Origin: WVZL01 sp041862375 | GTDB lineage: Bacteria; Acidobacteriota; Aminicenantia; Aminicenantales; Aminicenantaceae | Direction: 5' to 3' | Length of the DNA: 64,000 bases | NCBI GenBank assembly: GCA_041862375.1 | Contig: JBGVTE010000126.1 | Coordinates: 107,695-171,694 of the forward strand | Shown: positions 9,241 to 18,699 of the stretch, one piece after another | Numbering within the stretch: the first letter of the stretch is position 1 | How the letters are laid out: the number at the start of each line of letters is the position of its first letter | Translations under genes and position numbers: made by a program | The notes under the pieces: generated by a model | The model's input: the letters and a program-made list of their open reading frames with translations, nothing else | The model's database searches: none | What the model was told of the DNA's origin: nothing

Positions 9241-11727
9241 TCAGTCTAATCCCATTTTCTCCAGCAGTGCGATAAACCTCGGTTCTGAACGCAGGCTATC
9301 TAGCCAGGGATCGACTTTGATATTGCTAATTAATGATGATTGCTCCTCAAAAGCTCTTTCTAGAAAGTCCAATGCCAGATCTTTCTCACCAAGGGCAGAA
9401 TACAGAAGTGCTATTTGGTATTTTGGAACATAGCTCCTCTTCGATCTCTCTCTCAGATCCTCAAGTATCCTCAAAGCTTCATCTCTATTACCGGCCGCTG
9501 CATAGGCATAGGCAAGGTTCCCTAAGTAATCAGCACTTCTTCCAGAAAGATCTACAGCCTTCTGAATTTCTCTGACAGCTTCATCATATAGTTCCTTCTG
9601 AACATATGACAGCCCGAGAACATCATGTGCCCAATGGAAATTAGGGTCTATCTCTAGTGCCCTCTTGGAATACTCTATCGCTCTATCATACTGGCGAGCA
9701 TAGCGATATATTGAAGCTAATTCCGTATTAATGGGCAGAGAAAGTGGGTCAAGCTCTCTTGCTCTTTCAACCTTCTGGATGGCCTCATCAAAACGCCCCA
9801 TGGCCTTCAAGAGACTGCCATACCAATGGTGAGCTGTGGCATAGCTGGGATTAAGACCGATAGCCCAGTTAAAGTCTGCCTCAGCACCAAACCAATCCAA
9901 GTCAAACCAAGACTTTACCCAAGCAAGGGAGGTATGAGCCTCAGCAAGAGTGTCATCTATTTCCAATGCCTTTAAGGCTGCCTCCTTCGCTTTTGGGTAA
10001 ACCTCATGAGGAGGGCGTAATCCATGGCTTGCAAGCATGTTGTAGGCATCAGCGATTCCGGCGTAAGCCTGGGCATAGTCTGGATCCTTTTCAATTGCTT
10101 CTCCGAAGTGCTTCATCGCTTTCATCAAGTCCTCTTCTGTCCGCTTCTTCCAGAAATGCCGCCCTTTCAAATAAAGTTGGTAGGCCTCTGGGTTTACAGA
10201 GCGTGCGCTCGTCAGCCGCGCACTCTCGGCAGGTGTTAGAGCTATCTTAATCTCTTGGGCAATGGCTCGTGCCAGTTCGTTCTGTAAAGCTAAAATATCA
10301 CTCATATCGCGTTCGTAGCTCCTAGACCAGAGGTTTCTATCAGACATCGCATCTATCAGTTGCACCGTAACACGCACCCGCTGACCAGAACGCACTACAG
10401 AACCTTCAACTACTGTATCTACTTTTAGCTCTCTCGCTATCTCAGGTAAAGGCTTTCGGGCTCCCTTGTACTGCATAACCGATGTGCTGGAAATAACCCG
10501 CTGTAAAGCACCTAATTGAGTCAGGTTAGAAATCAATGCCTCAGTCATCCCGTCAACAAAGTATTCCTCTTCATGAATCCCAGAAAGGTTTTTCAGCGGA
10601 AGCACTGCAAGAGAATTTATTGTTTGCGAACGAGTTGTGAATACATAGATAGCGACCACTATGATCAGAATCAAGATAACCACTATGCCACCAGACAAGA
10701 CAAATTTTCTCCACCTAGCTCTTCCTGCTTTCTCTCCTAATGTTTCTTTCTTGACAAAAATTATATCTGTGGTAGGGGTTTCACTTTCTAGTTTGCCCAA
10801 TTCAAGGAGCAGTTCCTCAGCACTTTGGAACCTCTTCTCTCTGTCTTTCTCCATACATTTCAAAATTACACGGCTCAAGCTTCTTGGAGTCTGTGGGCTG
10901 GCTTCTCTTGGATCTGGAGACGCTTCGGTCTTCTGCTTCACCCCTATGCTCAAAGGTGTCCCACCCTCAAAGGGACCTCTCCCTGTGACCATTTCATAAA
11001 GAATCACTCCCAGTGAATAAATATCAGACCTGTGGTCAACCTCTTTTCCCTCCACCTGCTCTGGAGACATGTACTCTGGTGTCCCGATAATCACCCCTTC
11101 TTCTGTAATGCCTTTTGATTTAGTGAAACGTGCTATTCCAAAATCCATAATTTTGGCATTGCCATCTTTATCTATCATGATGTTCTGGGATTTTAAATCC
11201 CGGTGAGTTACCCCTAGTCTGTGAGCTTCTGCCAGGCCCTCACAGACTTGCTTGGCTATTGAAACGGCTTTTCCCGCACTTAATTGTCCCATTCTTTTGA
11301 TTGAGCTCTTCAAGTCCTCTCCAGGTACGTATTCCATAGTAATGTATTGTGTCCCCTCCTCTTCGCTGAAATCATACATCCGGCATACATTCCGGTGAGA
11401 TATCTTCCTCGCAAACTTCAGCTCATTTCGGAAGCGCTCGATAATCCTCTTTTCCGAGGCGATATCGGGATTTAAGAATTTCAAGGCTATCTCTTCATTT
11501 ACCTTTTTATCAACCACTCTGTAGACCTCGGCCATTCCTCCTCTTCCAAGCTCTTCAATCACCTCGTATCTTTGAGCAAAGGTGCTTCCTCTCGTTAATT
11601 CTTTCCTCTGGGCCAGAAGAGTTTTTGTCTCAAAAGAAGCCTCCCCTGACTCTTGAAGCGGTGTTGCACACGCGCCGCAAAAACGGCTATCAGCAGGATT
11701 TTCAGCATTACATTTCGGACATTTCAT
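9241..11727 (-). CDS. Zinc-ribbon Ser/Thr protein kinase with TolB-like and TPR domains
   Basis: 828 residues. Order: zinc ribbon (CPKC at 3-6, CGAC at 17-20); Hanks-type kinase (about 53-310) with P-loop GRGGMAEV 61-68, Lys83, catalytic HRDLKSQN 175-182, DFG 195-197 and SPEQ 221-224; one membrane helix at 342-364; a TolB/FlgO-like domain (LAVLPLKNLSG to about 500); then tandem TPR units to the end. The kinase would face the cytoplasm and the TolB-TPR part the periplasm. All catalytic residues are present. Such multidomain kinases are frequent in Acidobacteria and relatives and are thought to sense envelope signals; substrates are unknown. GAGGAA lies before the ATG. Confidence 0.93.
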   Translation of the reverse strand: MKCPKCNAENPADSRFCGACATPLQESGEASFETKTLLAQRKELTRGSTFAQRYEVIEELGRGGMAEVYRVVDKKVNEEIALKFLNPDIASEKRIIERFRNELKFARKISHRNVCRMYDFSEEEGTQYITMEYVPGEDLKSSIKRMGQLSAGKAVSIAKQVCEGLAEAHRLGVTHRDLKSQNIMIDKDGNAKIMDFGIARFTKSKGITEEGVIIGTPEYMSPEQVEGKEVDHRSDIYSLGVILYEMVTGRGPFEGGTPLSIGVKQKTEASPDPREASPQTPRSLSRVILKCMEKDREKRFQSAEELLLELGKLESETPTTDIIFVKKETLGEKAGRARWRKFVLSGGIVVILILIIVVAIYVFTTRSQTINSLAVLPLKNLSGIHEEEYFVDGMTEALISNLTQLGALQRVISSTSVMQYKGARKPLPEIARELKVDTVVEGSVVRSGQRVRVTVQLIDAMSDRNLWSRSYERDMSDILALQNELARAIAQEIKIALTPAESARLTSARSVNPEAYQLYLKGRHFWKKRTEEDLMKAMKHFGEAIEKDPDYAQAYAGIADAYNMLASHGLRPPHEVYPKAKEAALKALEIDDTLAEAHTSLAWVKSWFDLDWFGAEADFNWAIGLNPSYATAHHWYGSLLKAMGRFDEAIQKVERARELDPLSLPINTELASIYRYARQYDRAIEYSKRALEIDPNFHWAHDVLGLSYVQKELYDEAVREIQKAVDLSGRSADYLGNLAYAYAAAGNRDEALRILEDLRERSKRSYVPKYQIALLYSALGEKDLALDFLERAFEEQSSLISNIKVDPWLDSLRSEPRFIALLEKMGLD

Positions 11728-11991
11728 ATTACTACGTTCCTCTTGAATGTTTAATAATCATAAGTTCCTCAAAATTATGTAATACGAAGAGATATGCTCA
11801 TCATCACCTATGCCAATTTCTAGGCAAATCGATTCTCTAAAAGAAAGACCACGTAATAAAATAATAATTAAAGAGAAAATAGTCAAATTAAGCTCATTAC
11901 TGCGAATTCAAATTTGAACGATTTGCGAAACACCTCAACAGTTCTATAAAAATTACAGAGAAAGAGAGGAGCTATATTGAAAATGGCAATG

Positions 11992-13116
11992 TTAGAGGTT
12001 TTTCCGGTAAACGCGATAACGTTTGTAAATCTTCCCCCCCATTTTTTCCATTTCTGCTCTAACCTTTACGTTCGTCTCCAATTCATGGTGAGTATCAATC
12101 ATTTCCAGTCCAGCTTCATGGGCCGATATAATCATCTTTACACCCATAAGAACGTCAAGTCCAAGCCCCCTATATTTCTCTTTTATTGCCCCAAGGAGAA
12201 GGTCAAGCTGCTTTGTCCTTCTGGCTGCCCTTAAAATCTTAAGCCACCCGAACGGTAAAAGGTGTCCCTTTGCTTTCTGGATGCCTTCTGTCATATCAGG
12301 AATGCCTATGATAAATGCCACCACCTCATCGCCTTCCTTTACAGCCTTTACAAACCGTGGATCAATCACAGGCAAGTAGCGTTTAGCCAAATCCTCCATC
12401 TCCTTTTCATCCAGCGGAGTATAACCGTATATTTCGCTTTGTGAATAGCACTCGTTCATGAGGAAAAGGATTGGCTTCACCCAAGCCTTCAGCTCTTTTC
12501 TCTTTTTGAATTCGATGATCTCAAATTTTCCTCTTCTCTTAATTCGCTCATAGATCTTTTTATAGAACTCAGGAAGTTCCTTGGGTATTTCAACTTTATA
12601 GACAAAATAATCTACATCCTTTGCATACCCTTCATCTTCGATTAAACGTGGCATCCACTCAAAGTTACAGTAGGTAGCAATAGTAGCTCTTATATCGAAA
12701 CCTTCTATCAGAAACCCCTCAGGGTCTTGGTCAGAGAATCCGTACGGTCCAACAATTTTAGTCATCCCTTTCTTCTTAGCCCATTCCTCAATATAGCTTA
12801 GAAGAGCATGAACAACTTCTTTATCTTCCCAGGTCTCAATATAGGCAAAACGGGCTGTCTTTTCTTTTCTAAGCTCGTTGTGACGAGAATTTATAATGCC
12901 CATAATCCGCCCCACAACCTTTTTTTCCCTAAAAGCAAGAAGGAGAACTGTTTCACAGTAACTGAAAGCTTTGTTTTTTTGGGAGTTAAAATACTTCCAT
13001 TCATCAATGTATATAGACGGCACCCAGCTCTTGTGATTGGCATGTATTTTCTCCGGAAGGTATATAAAACTTCTTAAATCTCCCCTATCCCTTACCTCTC
13101 TTATTTTTACCGCCAT
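11992..13116 (-). CDS. GNAT-like N-acetyltransferase family protein, substrate unknown
   Basis: About 374 residues. The middle (VVGRIMGIINSRHNEL, then YIETWEDKEV, VGPYGFSDQDPEGFLIEGFD) matches a large YghO-like family with a GNAT fold, commonly annotated as putative N-acetyltransferase. The C-terminal third (KYRGLGLDVLMGVKMI) is a second GNAT-like segment. The ATG at 13116 follows a purine-rich AGAGAGG and is preferred over a GTG at 13137. It stands alone between the kinase gene and the divergent rnf operon. Substrate and pathway cannot be inferred. Confidence 0.75.
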   Translation of the reverse strand: MAVKIREVRDRGDLRSFIYLPEKIHANHKSWVPSIYIDEWKYFNSQKNKAFSYCETVLLLAFREKKVVGRIMGIINSRHNELRKEKTARFAYIETWEDKEVVHALLSYIEEWAKKKGMTKIVGPYGFSDQDPEGFLIEGFDIRATIATYCNFEWMPRLIEDEGYAKDVDYFVYKVEIPKELPEFYKKIYERIKRRGKFEIIEFKKRKELKAWVKPILFLMNECYSQSEIYGYTPLDEKEMEDLAKRYLPVIDPRFVKAVKEGDEVVAFIIGIPDMTEGIQKAKGHLLPFGWLKILRAARRTKQLDLLLGAIKEKYRGLGLDVLMGVKMIISAHEAGLEMIDTHHELETNVKVRAEMEKMGGKIYKRYRVYRKNL

Positions 13117-13310
13117 CCTAGCCTCTCTGGATCTCACAAAACTTCCTTAATGTAGTTTATCCTATATTGTGAAGAAAAAATCAATTAAAAGTAAGTATCT
13201 TTTTATACATTATGGCTATTATCTATATTCTGTTTAACATAAAGGAATTATCCATAATCCAAGAAAATAAAAAAAGATGCTTGTAGTTAAAAACACGAAG
13301 TAATTCAGGG

Positions 13311-13338
13311 TTGACAACTTTATGTAACAATTTATAAA
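13311..13338 (+). promoter_or_regulatory. Sigma-70-type promoter of the rnf operon
   Basis: Perfect TTGACA at 13311-13316, 16-base spacer, TATAAA at 13333-13338, about 35 bases before the rnfC ATG. Consistent with one transcript from rnfC to apbE, since every downstream gene overlaps or nearly abuts its neighbour. Confidence 0.7.
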
Positions 13339-13372
13339 CTTTAACTTAATTTTTTCCCGGCACCTTTTACGC

Positions 13373-14698
13373 ATGAAGCTAAAAACCTTTCCTAAAGGGA
13401 CTCATCCTCCCGAGTTAAAAGATCTGACAGCTAAGAAGCCTCTTGAATCTATACCGCCTCCAGAGAAGGTTTTCATTCCCCTTCTCCAGCACTTCGGAAG
13501 CCCTGCAGAGTCCCTCGTTAGCAAAGGAGATGAAGTCTGCCTTGGGCAGAAGATTGGAGAATGTAAAACTCTTTTCTCAGCTTCAGTTCATTCAAGCGTC
13601 TCTGGCAAAGTTCTAGCTGTTGATAACCACGTTCACCCTGGAGGAAGCCTGGTGAATACCATCACTATTGCCAATGACGGACAAGACCGCATTTCGCCGG
13701 AAATAAAGGAAAAGGGTGCGCATGTCCTCGAAATGGATATAGGTCCGGATGAAATTCGACATATAGTGAAGGAAGCAGGAATCGTTGGGCTGGGAGGAGC
13801 AGCTTTTCCTACCGCTGTTAAGCTTACACCTCCTAAGGATAAAACGATAGACACCATCATCATCAACGGATGCGAATGCGAACCCATGCTCACCGCAGAT
13901 TCCAGGCTTATGCTGGAGTATCCTGAAGATATACTCTACGGAGCAGAAATTATCCGGCTTGCGACTGGAGCAGAAAGAATTATTGTGGGGATAGAGGATA
14001 ACAAGATCGAAGCTTTTAAAACTCTTAAAAATTATGTGAAGAATGCCTCAACAGAAATTGCCCTCCTCAAGACGAAATATCCCCAGGGAGCTGAAAAAAA
14101 CCTCATTTATGCTCTTCTGAAAAGAGAGGTTCCAAGGGGAGGTCTTCCCTTTGATGTTGGAATCGTGGTTCAGAATGTCGGAACATCCAAGGCTATTGGG
14201 GATGCAGTAAAGGATGGTATTCCTCTCCATCAGAGAGCCATAACGGTCTCAGGGTCTGGTATAAAAGATCCAAAGAATGTTATGGTTCGGATTGGAACTC
14301 CTTTTAAAAATGTGATTGAATTTTGCGGAGGATTGAAAGACAATGTTGACACACTCATCATGGGAGGGCCTATGATGGGCATTTCCCAATGGAGCCTGGA
14401 TGTCCCTGTCATCAAAGGAACCTCAGGAATATTGGCATGGACATCTTCCCCTTATCAAGAATATGACTGTATACGATGCTCGCGCTGCGTAGATCATTGC
14501 CCCATGGGCCTTGTGCCAACTCAGTTGATGAAATGCGCAAAGTATGAAAATCTTACTGAAGCAGAAAATTGGGGCATACTTGATTGCGTAGAATGCGGCT
14601 GTTGTCAGTACTCATGTCCTGCAAAGATTCCTCTCGTCCACTGGATTCGATTTGGCAAAAATAAGACAATCAGTTTAAGAAGGAAAAAAAGTGCCTGA
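13373..14698 (+). CDS. rnfC: Rnf complex subunit C (NADH/ferredoxin-facing, 2x[4Fe-4S])
   Basis: 441 residues. RnfC is the peripheral flavin and iron-sulfur subunit of the Rnf complex, which couples electron flow between ferredoxin and NAD to ion transport. The GLGGAAFPTAVK loop and NGCECEPMLTAD match the FMN/NADH-binding core. Two ferredoxin-type clusters lie near 366 (CIRCSRCVDHCP) and 405 (CVECGCCQYSCP). First gene of the operon; the ATG lacks a strong Shine-Dalgarno. Overlaps rnfD by 8 bases. Confidence 0.96.
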   Translation: MKLKTFPKGTHPPELKDLTAKKPLESIPPPEKVFIPLLQHFGSPAESLVSKGDEVCLGQKIGECKTLFSASVHSSVSGKVLAVDNHVHPGGSLVNTITIANDGQDRISPEIKEKGAHVLEMDIGPDEIRHIVKEAGIVGLGGAAFPTAVKLTPPKDKTIDTIIINGCECEPMLTADSRLMLEYPEDILYGAEIIRLATGAERIIVGIEDNKIEAFKTLKNYVKNASTEIALLKTKYPQGAEKNLIYALLKREVPRGGLPFDVGIVVQNVGTSKAIGDAVKDGIPLHQRAITVSGSGIKDPKNVMVRIGTPFKNVIEFCGGLKDNVDTLIMGGPMMGISQWSLDVPVIKGTSGILAWTSSPYQEYDCIRCSRCVDHCPMGLVPTQLMKCAKYENLTEAENWGILDCVECGCCQYSCPAKIPLVHWIRFGKNKTISLRRKKSA

Positions 14699-15671
14699 TA
14701 GAAACACTTCTTTCATCATTCAATCTTCACCTCATCTGAGAGAAAAAGACTCTGTGCCAAAAATAATGTTCACAGTCATAATAAGCCTATTGCCTGCAGC
14801 TGTCGGTTCTATCTATTTTTTCAGATTCAAAGCGGCGGTTCTTCTTTTATGTTGTATAGCCGCCTCCCTTTTGACTGAAGCTCTCTTCATCTGGCTAAGG
14901 AAGTTGTCCTTCCGCTCTCTTGGGGATGGATCGGCAATAATAACAGGAATGCTTCTGGCAATGACGCTTCCTCCCTCCCTTCCCATAGAATTAGGTGTTA
15001 TCGGAGCAGTAGCTGCCATCGCTATTGGAAAACAAGTTTTTGGAGGGCTGGGCCACAATATCTTCAATCCGGCATTAGTCGGAAGAGCCTTCCTTCAGAC
15101 AGCTTTTCCTGTAGCCATGACTACCTGGGTTCCTCCTGCACTGATAAAAGTAAACACAGCGACCTTTGCCACTCCCCTGGGAAATTTAAAATTCCAGGAT
15201 GCGATTGCTCAGGGAACGCTGACGCCCTTAAAGGACCTTTTTTGGGGGAATATCGGGGGCTGCTTGGGTGAAACATCAGCAATTGCCCTCCTCTTAGGAG
15301 CTGCTCTTCTTCTTTATCGTCGGTCAATCGATTGGCGCATTCCGCTCGGAATTATTATTTCTATTGCTTTATTTACAGGTTTTTTTTGGCTTGCTAATCC
15401 TGAAAAATATGCCTCTCCCCTTTTCCACATTTTATCTGGAGGCCTTATGATAGGGGCCTTTTTCATGGCTACTGATATGGTTACTTCTCCCATTACATCC
15501 AGAGGCACCTGGATCTACGCTCTCAGCATAGGCTTTGTTATCGGTTTGATCAGACTCTTCGGAGGTTTTGCAGAAGGTGTTATGTACTCCATCCTTTTCA
15601 TGAATGCCTTTGTGCCCCTTCTCAACAGATACACCCGCCCTCGAATTTTGGGGGAAACGAGGAAAAAATGA
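14691..15671 (+). CDS. rnfD: Rnf complex subunit D (membrane flavoprotein)
   Basis: 326 residues with many membrane helices. RnfD is an integral subunit carrying covalent FMN attached by ApbE and takes part in ion translocation. Family marks are the GHNIFNPALVGRAFL stretch and FFMATDMVTSPIT, the region that holds the flavinylated threonine in this family. The GTG start overlaps the rnfC end, and the gene overlaps rnfG by 4 bases (ATGA). Confidence 0.95.
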   Translation: MPDRNTSFIIQSSPHLREKDSVPKIMFTVIISLLPAAVGSIYFFRFKAAVLLLCCIAASLLTEALFIWLRKLSFRSLGDGSAIITGMLLAMTLPPSLPIELGVIGAVAAIAIGKQVFGGLGHNIFNPALVGRAFLQTAFPVAMTTWVPPALIKVNTATFATPLGNLKFQDAIAQGTLTPLKDLFWGNIGGCLGETSAIALLLGAALLLYRRSIDWRIPLGIIISIALFTGFFWLANPEKYASPLFHILSGGLMIGAFFMATDMVTSPITSRGTWIYALSIGFVIGLIRLFGGFAEGVMYSILFMNAFVPLLNRYTRPRILGETRKK

Positions 15672-16273
15672 GCCTTTTCTCCAGGATGATCGTTGTTTTA
15701 ACATCAGTAGGGATACTTTCAGGAGGATTTCTTGCCAGCGTTGGGCTCCTGACAAAAAAGAGAATCGCCCTTAACAAGCAGAGAGAAATAGAGAACGCAA
15801 TTTTCCTAGTCGTTCCAGGAACCCACTCCATCCAAAAACTATATGAGGAAAAAGACCTTGTCCTCTATGGAGGGATAGAAGAAGAAGGTAAAATTCTCGG
15901 CTATGCAATCCAGGCATCTGTAGTTGGTTTTCAAGATAAAATTACCTTTATGTTCGGAACAAACATAACGATAACAAAGATAAACAGCCTCACTATTATT
16001 GAACAGAAAGAGACTCCAGGGCTAGGGGCAAAAATCACCAGTCATGAATTTTTTCTCCAGTATTGGAAAAACAAAAACTGCAGTGGCTCCCTTAGCCTCA
16101 AAAGGCCAGCTGTTAGCTCCGCTGATGAACTTTCAGCATCCGAAGTGAATACAATAACTGGAGCAACGATTTCATCTGAAGCAGTCCTTAACTCTGTAAA
16201 TAAATCCATAGAAAAATTAAAAACCCTAAAAGAAGGAAGAAAGCTTAACATCAAGGGAGAAAATGCCAGTTAA
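15668..16273 (+). CDS. rnfG: Rnf complex subunit G (periplasmic covalent FMN)
   Basis: 201 residues: one N-terminal membrane helix (about 8-28) and an FMN-binding domain. The flavinylation motif TGATISS places the attachment at Thr167, the site that ApbE-type transferases modify with FMN. KETPGLGAKI is another family signature. An apbE gene lies at the end of the same operon and is the expected modifying enzyme. Overlaps rnfE by 11 bases. Confidence 0.95.
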   Translation: MSLFSRMIVVLTSVGILSGGFLASVGLLTKKRIALNKQREIENAIFLVVPGTHSIQKLYEEKDLVLYGGIEEEGKILGYAIQASVVGFQDKITFMFGTNITITKINSLTIIEQKETPGLGAKITSHEFFLQYWKNKNCSGSLSLKRPAVSSADELSASEVNTITGATISSEAVLNSVNKSIEKLKTLKEGRKLNIKGENAS

Positions 16274-16874
16274 AACTGTCGGAGAAGAATTCACCAAGGG
16301 ATTATGGAAGGAGAATCCCATTTTTCGCCAGCTCCTGGGTCTGTGTCCGACATTAGCTGTAACAAATGCTGTCATAAACGGTATTGCAATGGGATTAGCC
16401 ACAACTTTTGTTCTTGTCCTTAGTTCTATTGTTGTTTCCTCGATAAAAAAAGTCATTCCGCCACAAGTACGGATAGCTTCCTACATTGTTATCATAGCCA
16501 CATTTGTTACAATTGCCGACCGTTTCCTCGCTGCCTTCTTCCCTCCTATATCTAAAAATCTGGGTCCTTATGTTCCCTTGATCGTTGTTAACTGTATTAT
16601 CCTGGGACGCCAAGAGGCTTTTTCTTCAAAAAATACAGTGGGCCGCTCTCTGGTTGATGCCTTTGGGATGAGCTCAGGATTTATTATCGCGCTTCTTGTT
16701 CTCAGCACCATAAGAGAAATTTTGGGAGCAGGGACTTTCCTCGGCTACCAAGTTTTAGGTTCCTGGTTTGAGCCTTGGATAATAATGATACTTCCACCTG
16801 GTGCCTTTATAGCGCTCGGGATCCTCCTCGGCCTTGCCAACAAAATTGAACAGCTATCAAAGTCAAGGAGTTAA
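16263..16874 (+). CDS. rnfE: Rnf complex subunit E (integral membrane)
   Basis: 203 residues, about six membrane helices. The N-terminus FTKGLWKENPIFRQLLGLCP with TLAVTNAVINGIAMG is diagnostic of RnfE, a homologue of NqrD. RnfA and RnfE form the membrane core with an iron-sulfur cluster between them; the cysteine in LGLCPTLAV is the expected ligand. Sits 2 bases before rnfA. Confidence 0.96.
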   Translation: MPVKTVGEEFTKGLWKENPIFRQLLGLCPTLAVTNAVINGIAMGLATTFVLVLSSIVVSSIKKVIPPQVRIASYIVIIATFVTIADRFLAAFFPPISKNLGPYVPLIVVNCIILGRQEAFSSKNTVGRSLVDAFGMSSGFIIALLVLSTIREILGAGTFLGYQVLGSWFEPWIIMILPPGAFIALGILLGLANKIEQLSKSRS

Positions 16875-16876
16875 AG

Positions 16877-17452
16877 ATGGAGATTCTTTCTATATTCATT
16901 GCAGCCATACTAATTAATAATTTTGTCCTTCGCTACTTCCTCGGAATATGTCCCTTTTTGGGAGTTTCTAAGAAGCTCGACTCTGCTCTTTCGATGGGTC
17001 TGGCAGTAACATTTGTCATGACTATTACTGCTGTTGTTTCCTGGGCAATCAACCACTGGATACTAATCCCTTTTGGTCTGGATTATCTTCAGATAGTCTC
17101 TTTTATCCTTGTTGTCGCATCTCTAGTACAGCTAGTGGAGATGTTTATCCGAAAAGTTAGCCCCCCTCTGTACCAAGCCCTGGGAATCTACCTACCTCTT
17201 ATCACTACCAATTGCGCTATTATGGGACTAGCACTCCTTGCTGCTTTGAAAAACTATAACTTTCTTGAGGCAGTGATTTTTGGGTTTGGCTCAGGAATCG
17301 GCTTCACCTTAGCCATTGTCCTTATGGCAGGAATAAGAGAACAACTGGATTTGGCTGATGTTCCAGAGCCGCTTAAAGGGGCTGGAATTTCTCTAATAGT
17401 AGCCGGAATCATGGCTCTTTCTTTTCTCGGCTTTTCTGGAATGATTAAATAG
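16877..17452 (+). CDS. rnfA: Rnf complex subunit A (integral membrane)
   Basis: 191 residues, about six membrane helices, homologous to NqrE. Signatures are NNFVLRYFLGICPFLGVS with the cluster-ligand cysteine, and ITTNCAIMGLALL with a second conserved cysteine. It pairs with RnfE as an inverted-topology partner. Two bases after rnfE and six before rnfB. Confidence 0.96.
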   Translation: MEILSIFIAAILINNFVLRYFLGICPFLGVSKKLDSALSMGLAVTFVMTITAVVSWAINHWILIPFGLDYLQIVSFILVVASLVQLVEMFIRKVSPPLYQALGIYLPLITTNCAIMGLALLAALKNYNFLEAVIFGFGSGIGFTLAIVLMAGIREQLDLADVPEPLKGAGISLIVAGIMALSFLGFSGMIK

Positions 17453-17458
17453 GAATAA

Positions 17459-18262
17459 ATGGATATTTTAGTTCCAATAATCACCATGGGTGCCTTAGGC
17501 CTCCTTTTCTCTCTTGGATTGGTGTTTGCCTACCGAAAGCTTAGAGTTGAAGAAGACCCAAGAGTGGAAAAAATATCAGAAATTCTTCCTCAAGTAAACT
17601 GCGGGGCTTGTGGATATTCAGGCTGCCGTGCCTTTGCCGAGGCAGCTGCAGAAGGGAAGGTTGAATCTAACGGCTGCCCTGTAGGAGGAGAGGAAGTGGC
17701 AATCCAAATCGCTGCTATTCTAGGGGCAGAGAAAAAAGAGGTGCTGAAAAAAATTGCTCGCGTCCACTGCCGTGGAACATGGGAGGCAGCAAAATCCCGA
17801 GGCAGCTACCAGGGACTTACAACTTGTTACGCTTCCCACCTTATCGGAGGAAATAAGCAATGCGTCCATGGCTGTCTGGGACTTGACGATTGTGTTAAAT
17901 CATGTCCCTTTGAAGCGATTAAAATGAGCAAAGATGGTATACCTGTTATCATCGAAGACAAATGTACTGCCTGTGGCATATGTGTCGATGAATGCCCTCG
18001 AAATATTCTTGAACTCCATCTCTTATCTCAAGAAATCATAGTTTTTTGCCGTTCTCTAGACAGAGGGGCAGCGGCACGCAAAGTCTGTAAAAACGCCTGC
18101 ATAGCCTGTGGCATATGTGTCAGGGCTTGCCCCGAGGCTATAATTTTAGAGGACAACTTAGCTAAGATTATTGATTATAAAAAAATAAACCCAGAGAAAA
18201 TTTCTGAAATTGAAAAATGTCCCACCGACTCAATCGGTCGCCTCAAGAAAGATAAAGAATGA
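17459..18262 (+). CDS. rnfB: Rnf complex subunit B (ferredoxin-like, ferredoxin-oxidising)
   Basis: 267 residues. One N-terminal membrane helix (about 4-26), then the four-cysteine cluster Cys48, Cys51, Cys56 (NCGACGYSGC) and Cys73, then ferredoxin-type clusters in CLGLDDCVKSCPFEAI, CTACGICVDECPRNI and CIACGICVRACPEAI. RnfB is the entry point for electrons from ferredoxin. Its start is six bases past rnfA; it overlaps the RseC-like gene by 4 bases. Confidence 0.95.
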   Translation: MDILVPIITMGALGLLFSLGLVFAYRKLRVEEDPRVEKISEILPQVNCGACGYSGCRAFAEAAAEGKVESNGCPVGGEEVAIQIAAILGAEKKEVLKKIARVHCRGTWEAAKSRGSYQGLTTCYASHLIGGNKQCVHGCLGLDDCVKSCPFEAIKMSKDGIPVIIEDKCTACGICVDECPRNILELHLLSQEIIVFCRSLDRGAAARKVCKNACIACGICVRACPEAIILEDNLAKIIDYKKINPEKISEIEKCPTDSIGRLKKDKE

Positions 18263-18699
18263 AGGAAAAAGTCTTTGTTGTCTCTGCTAAAGAAGAATTT
18301 GCACAAGTAAAAATTAACAATCATGAATTTTGTTCTTCCTGCTCTGCTCGTATGTTATGTGTTGGACAAAAAGATGAAAAAGGAACTATTTCTGTGGTAA
18401 ATCCTCTCGCTGCCCAAGCTGGAGACGAGGTTCTAATCGAAGTTCCTGAAAAAAGTTACAGTAAAGAATTAATGTTTATGTTTGGCGTTCTTCTTTTAGC
18501 CTCCTTACTAGGGCTGGCAATCGGCTACATCACTGCAATCCTTTTGCCTCTTTCATCAACCCAAACGAGCTTCATAGGATTCGTTTTAGGCCTCATCTTG
18601 GGAGGTTTTTTTCTTGTCCGCTATTTTCGTAAGATAAAGAAAGCCAGGCTTTATCCTGTAATAATAGACATAATAAAAAAAGGAGATTCCAATGGATAG
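18259..18699 (+). CDS. rseC: RseC/MucC family membrane protein (SoxR-reducing type)
   Basis: 146 residues. Cysteines 25, 28 and 34 in CSSCSARMLC and the text VVNPLAAQAGDEVLIEVPE match the RseC/MucC family, followed by two membrane helices (about 75-95 and 100-120). RseC homologues occur with Rnf-like (Rsx) complexes, where RsxABCDGE-RseC reduces the SoxR iron-sulfur cluster; whether that happens here is not shown. Starts with ATGA overlapping rnfB. Confidence 0.85.
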   Translation: MKEKVFVVSAKEEFAQVKINNHEFCSSCSARMLCVGQKDEKGTISVVNPLAAQAGDEVLIEVPEKSYSKELMFMFGVLLLASLLGLAIGYITAILLPLSSTQTSFIGFVLGLILGGFFLVRYFRKIKKARLYPVIIDIIKKGDSNG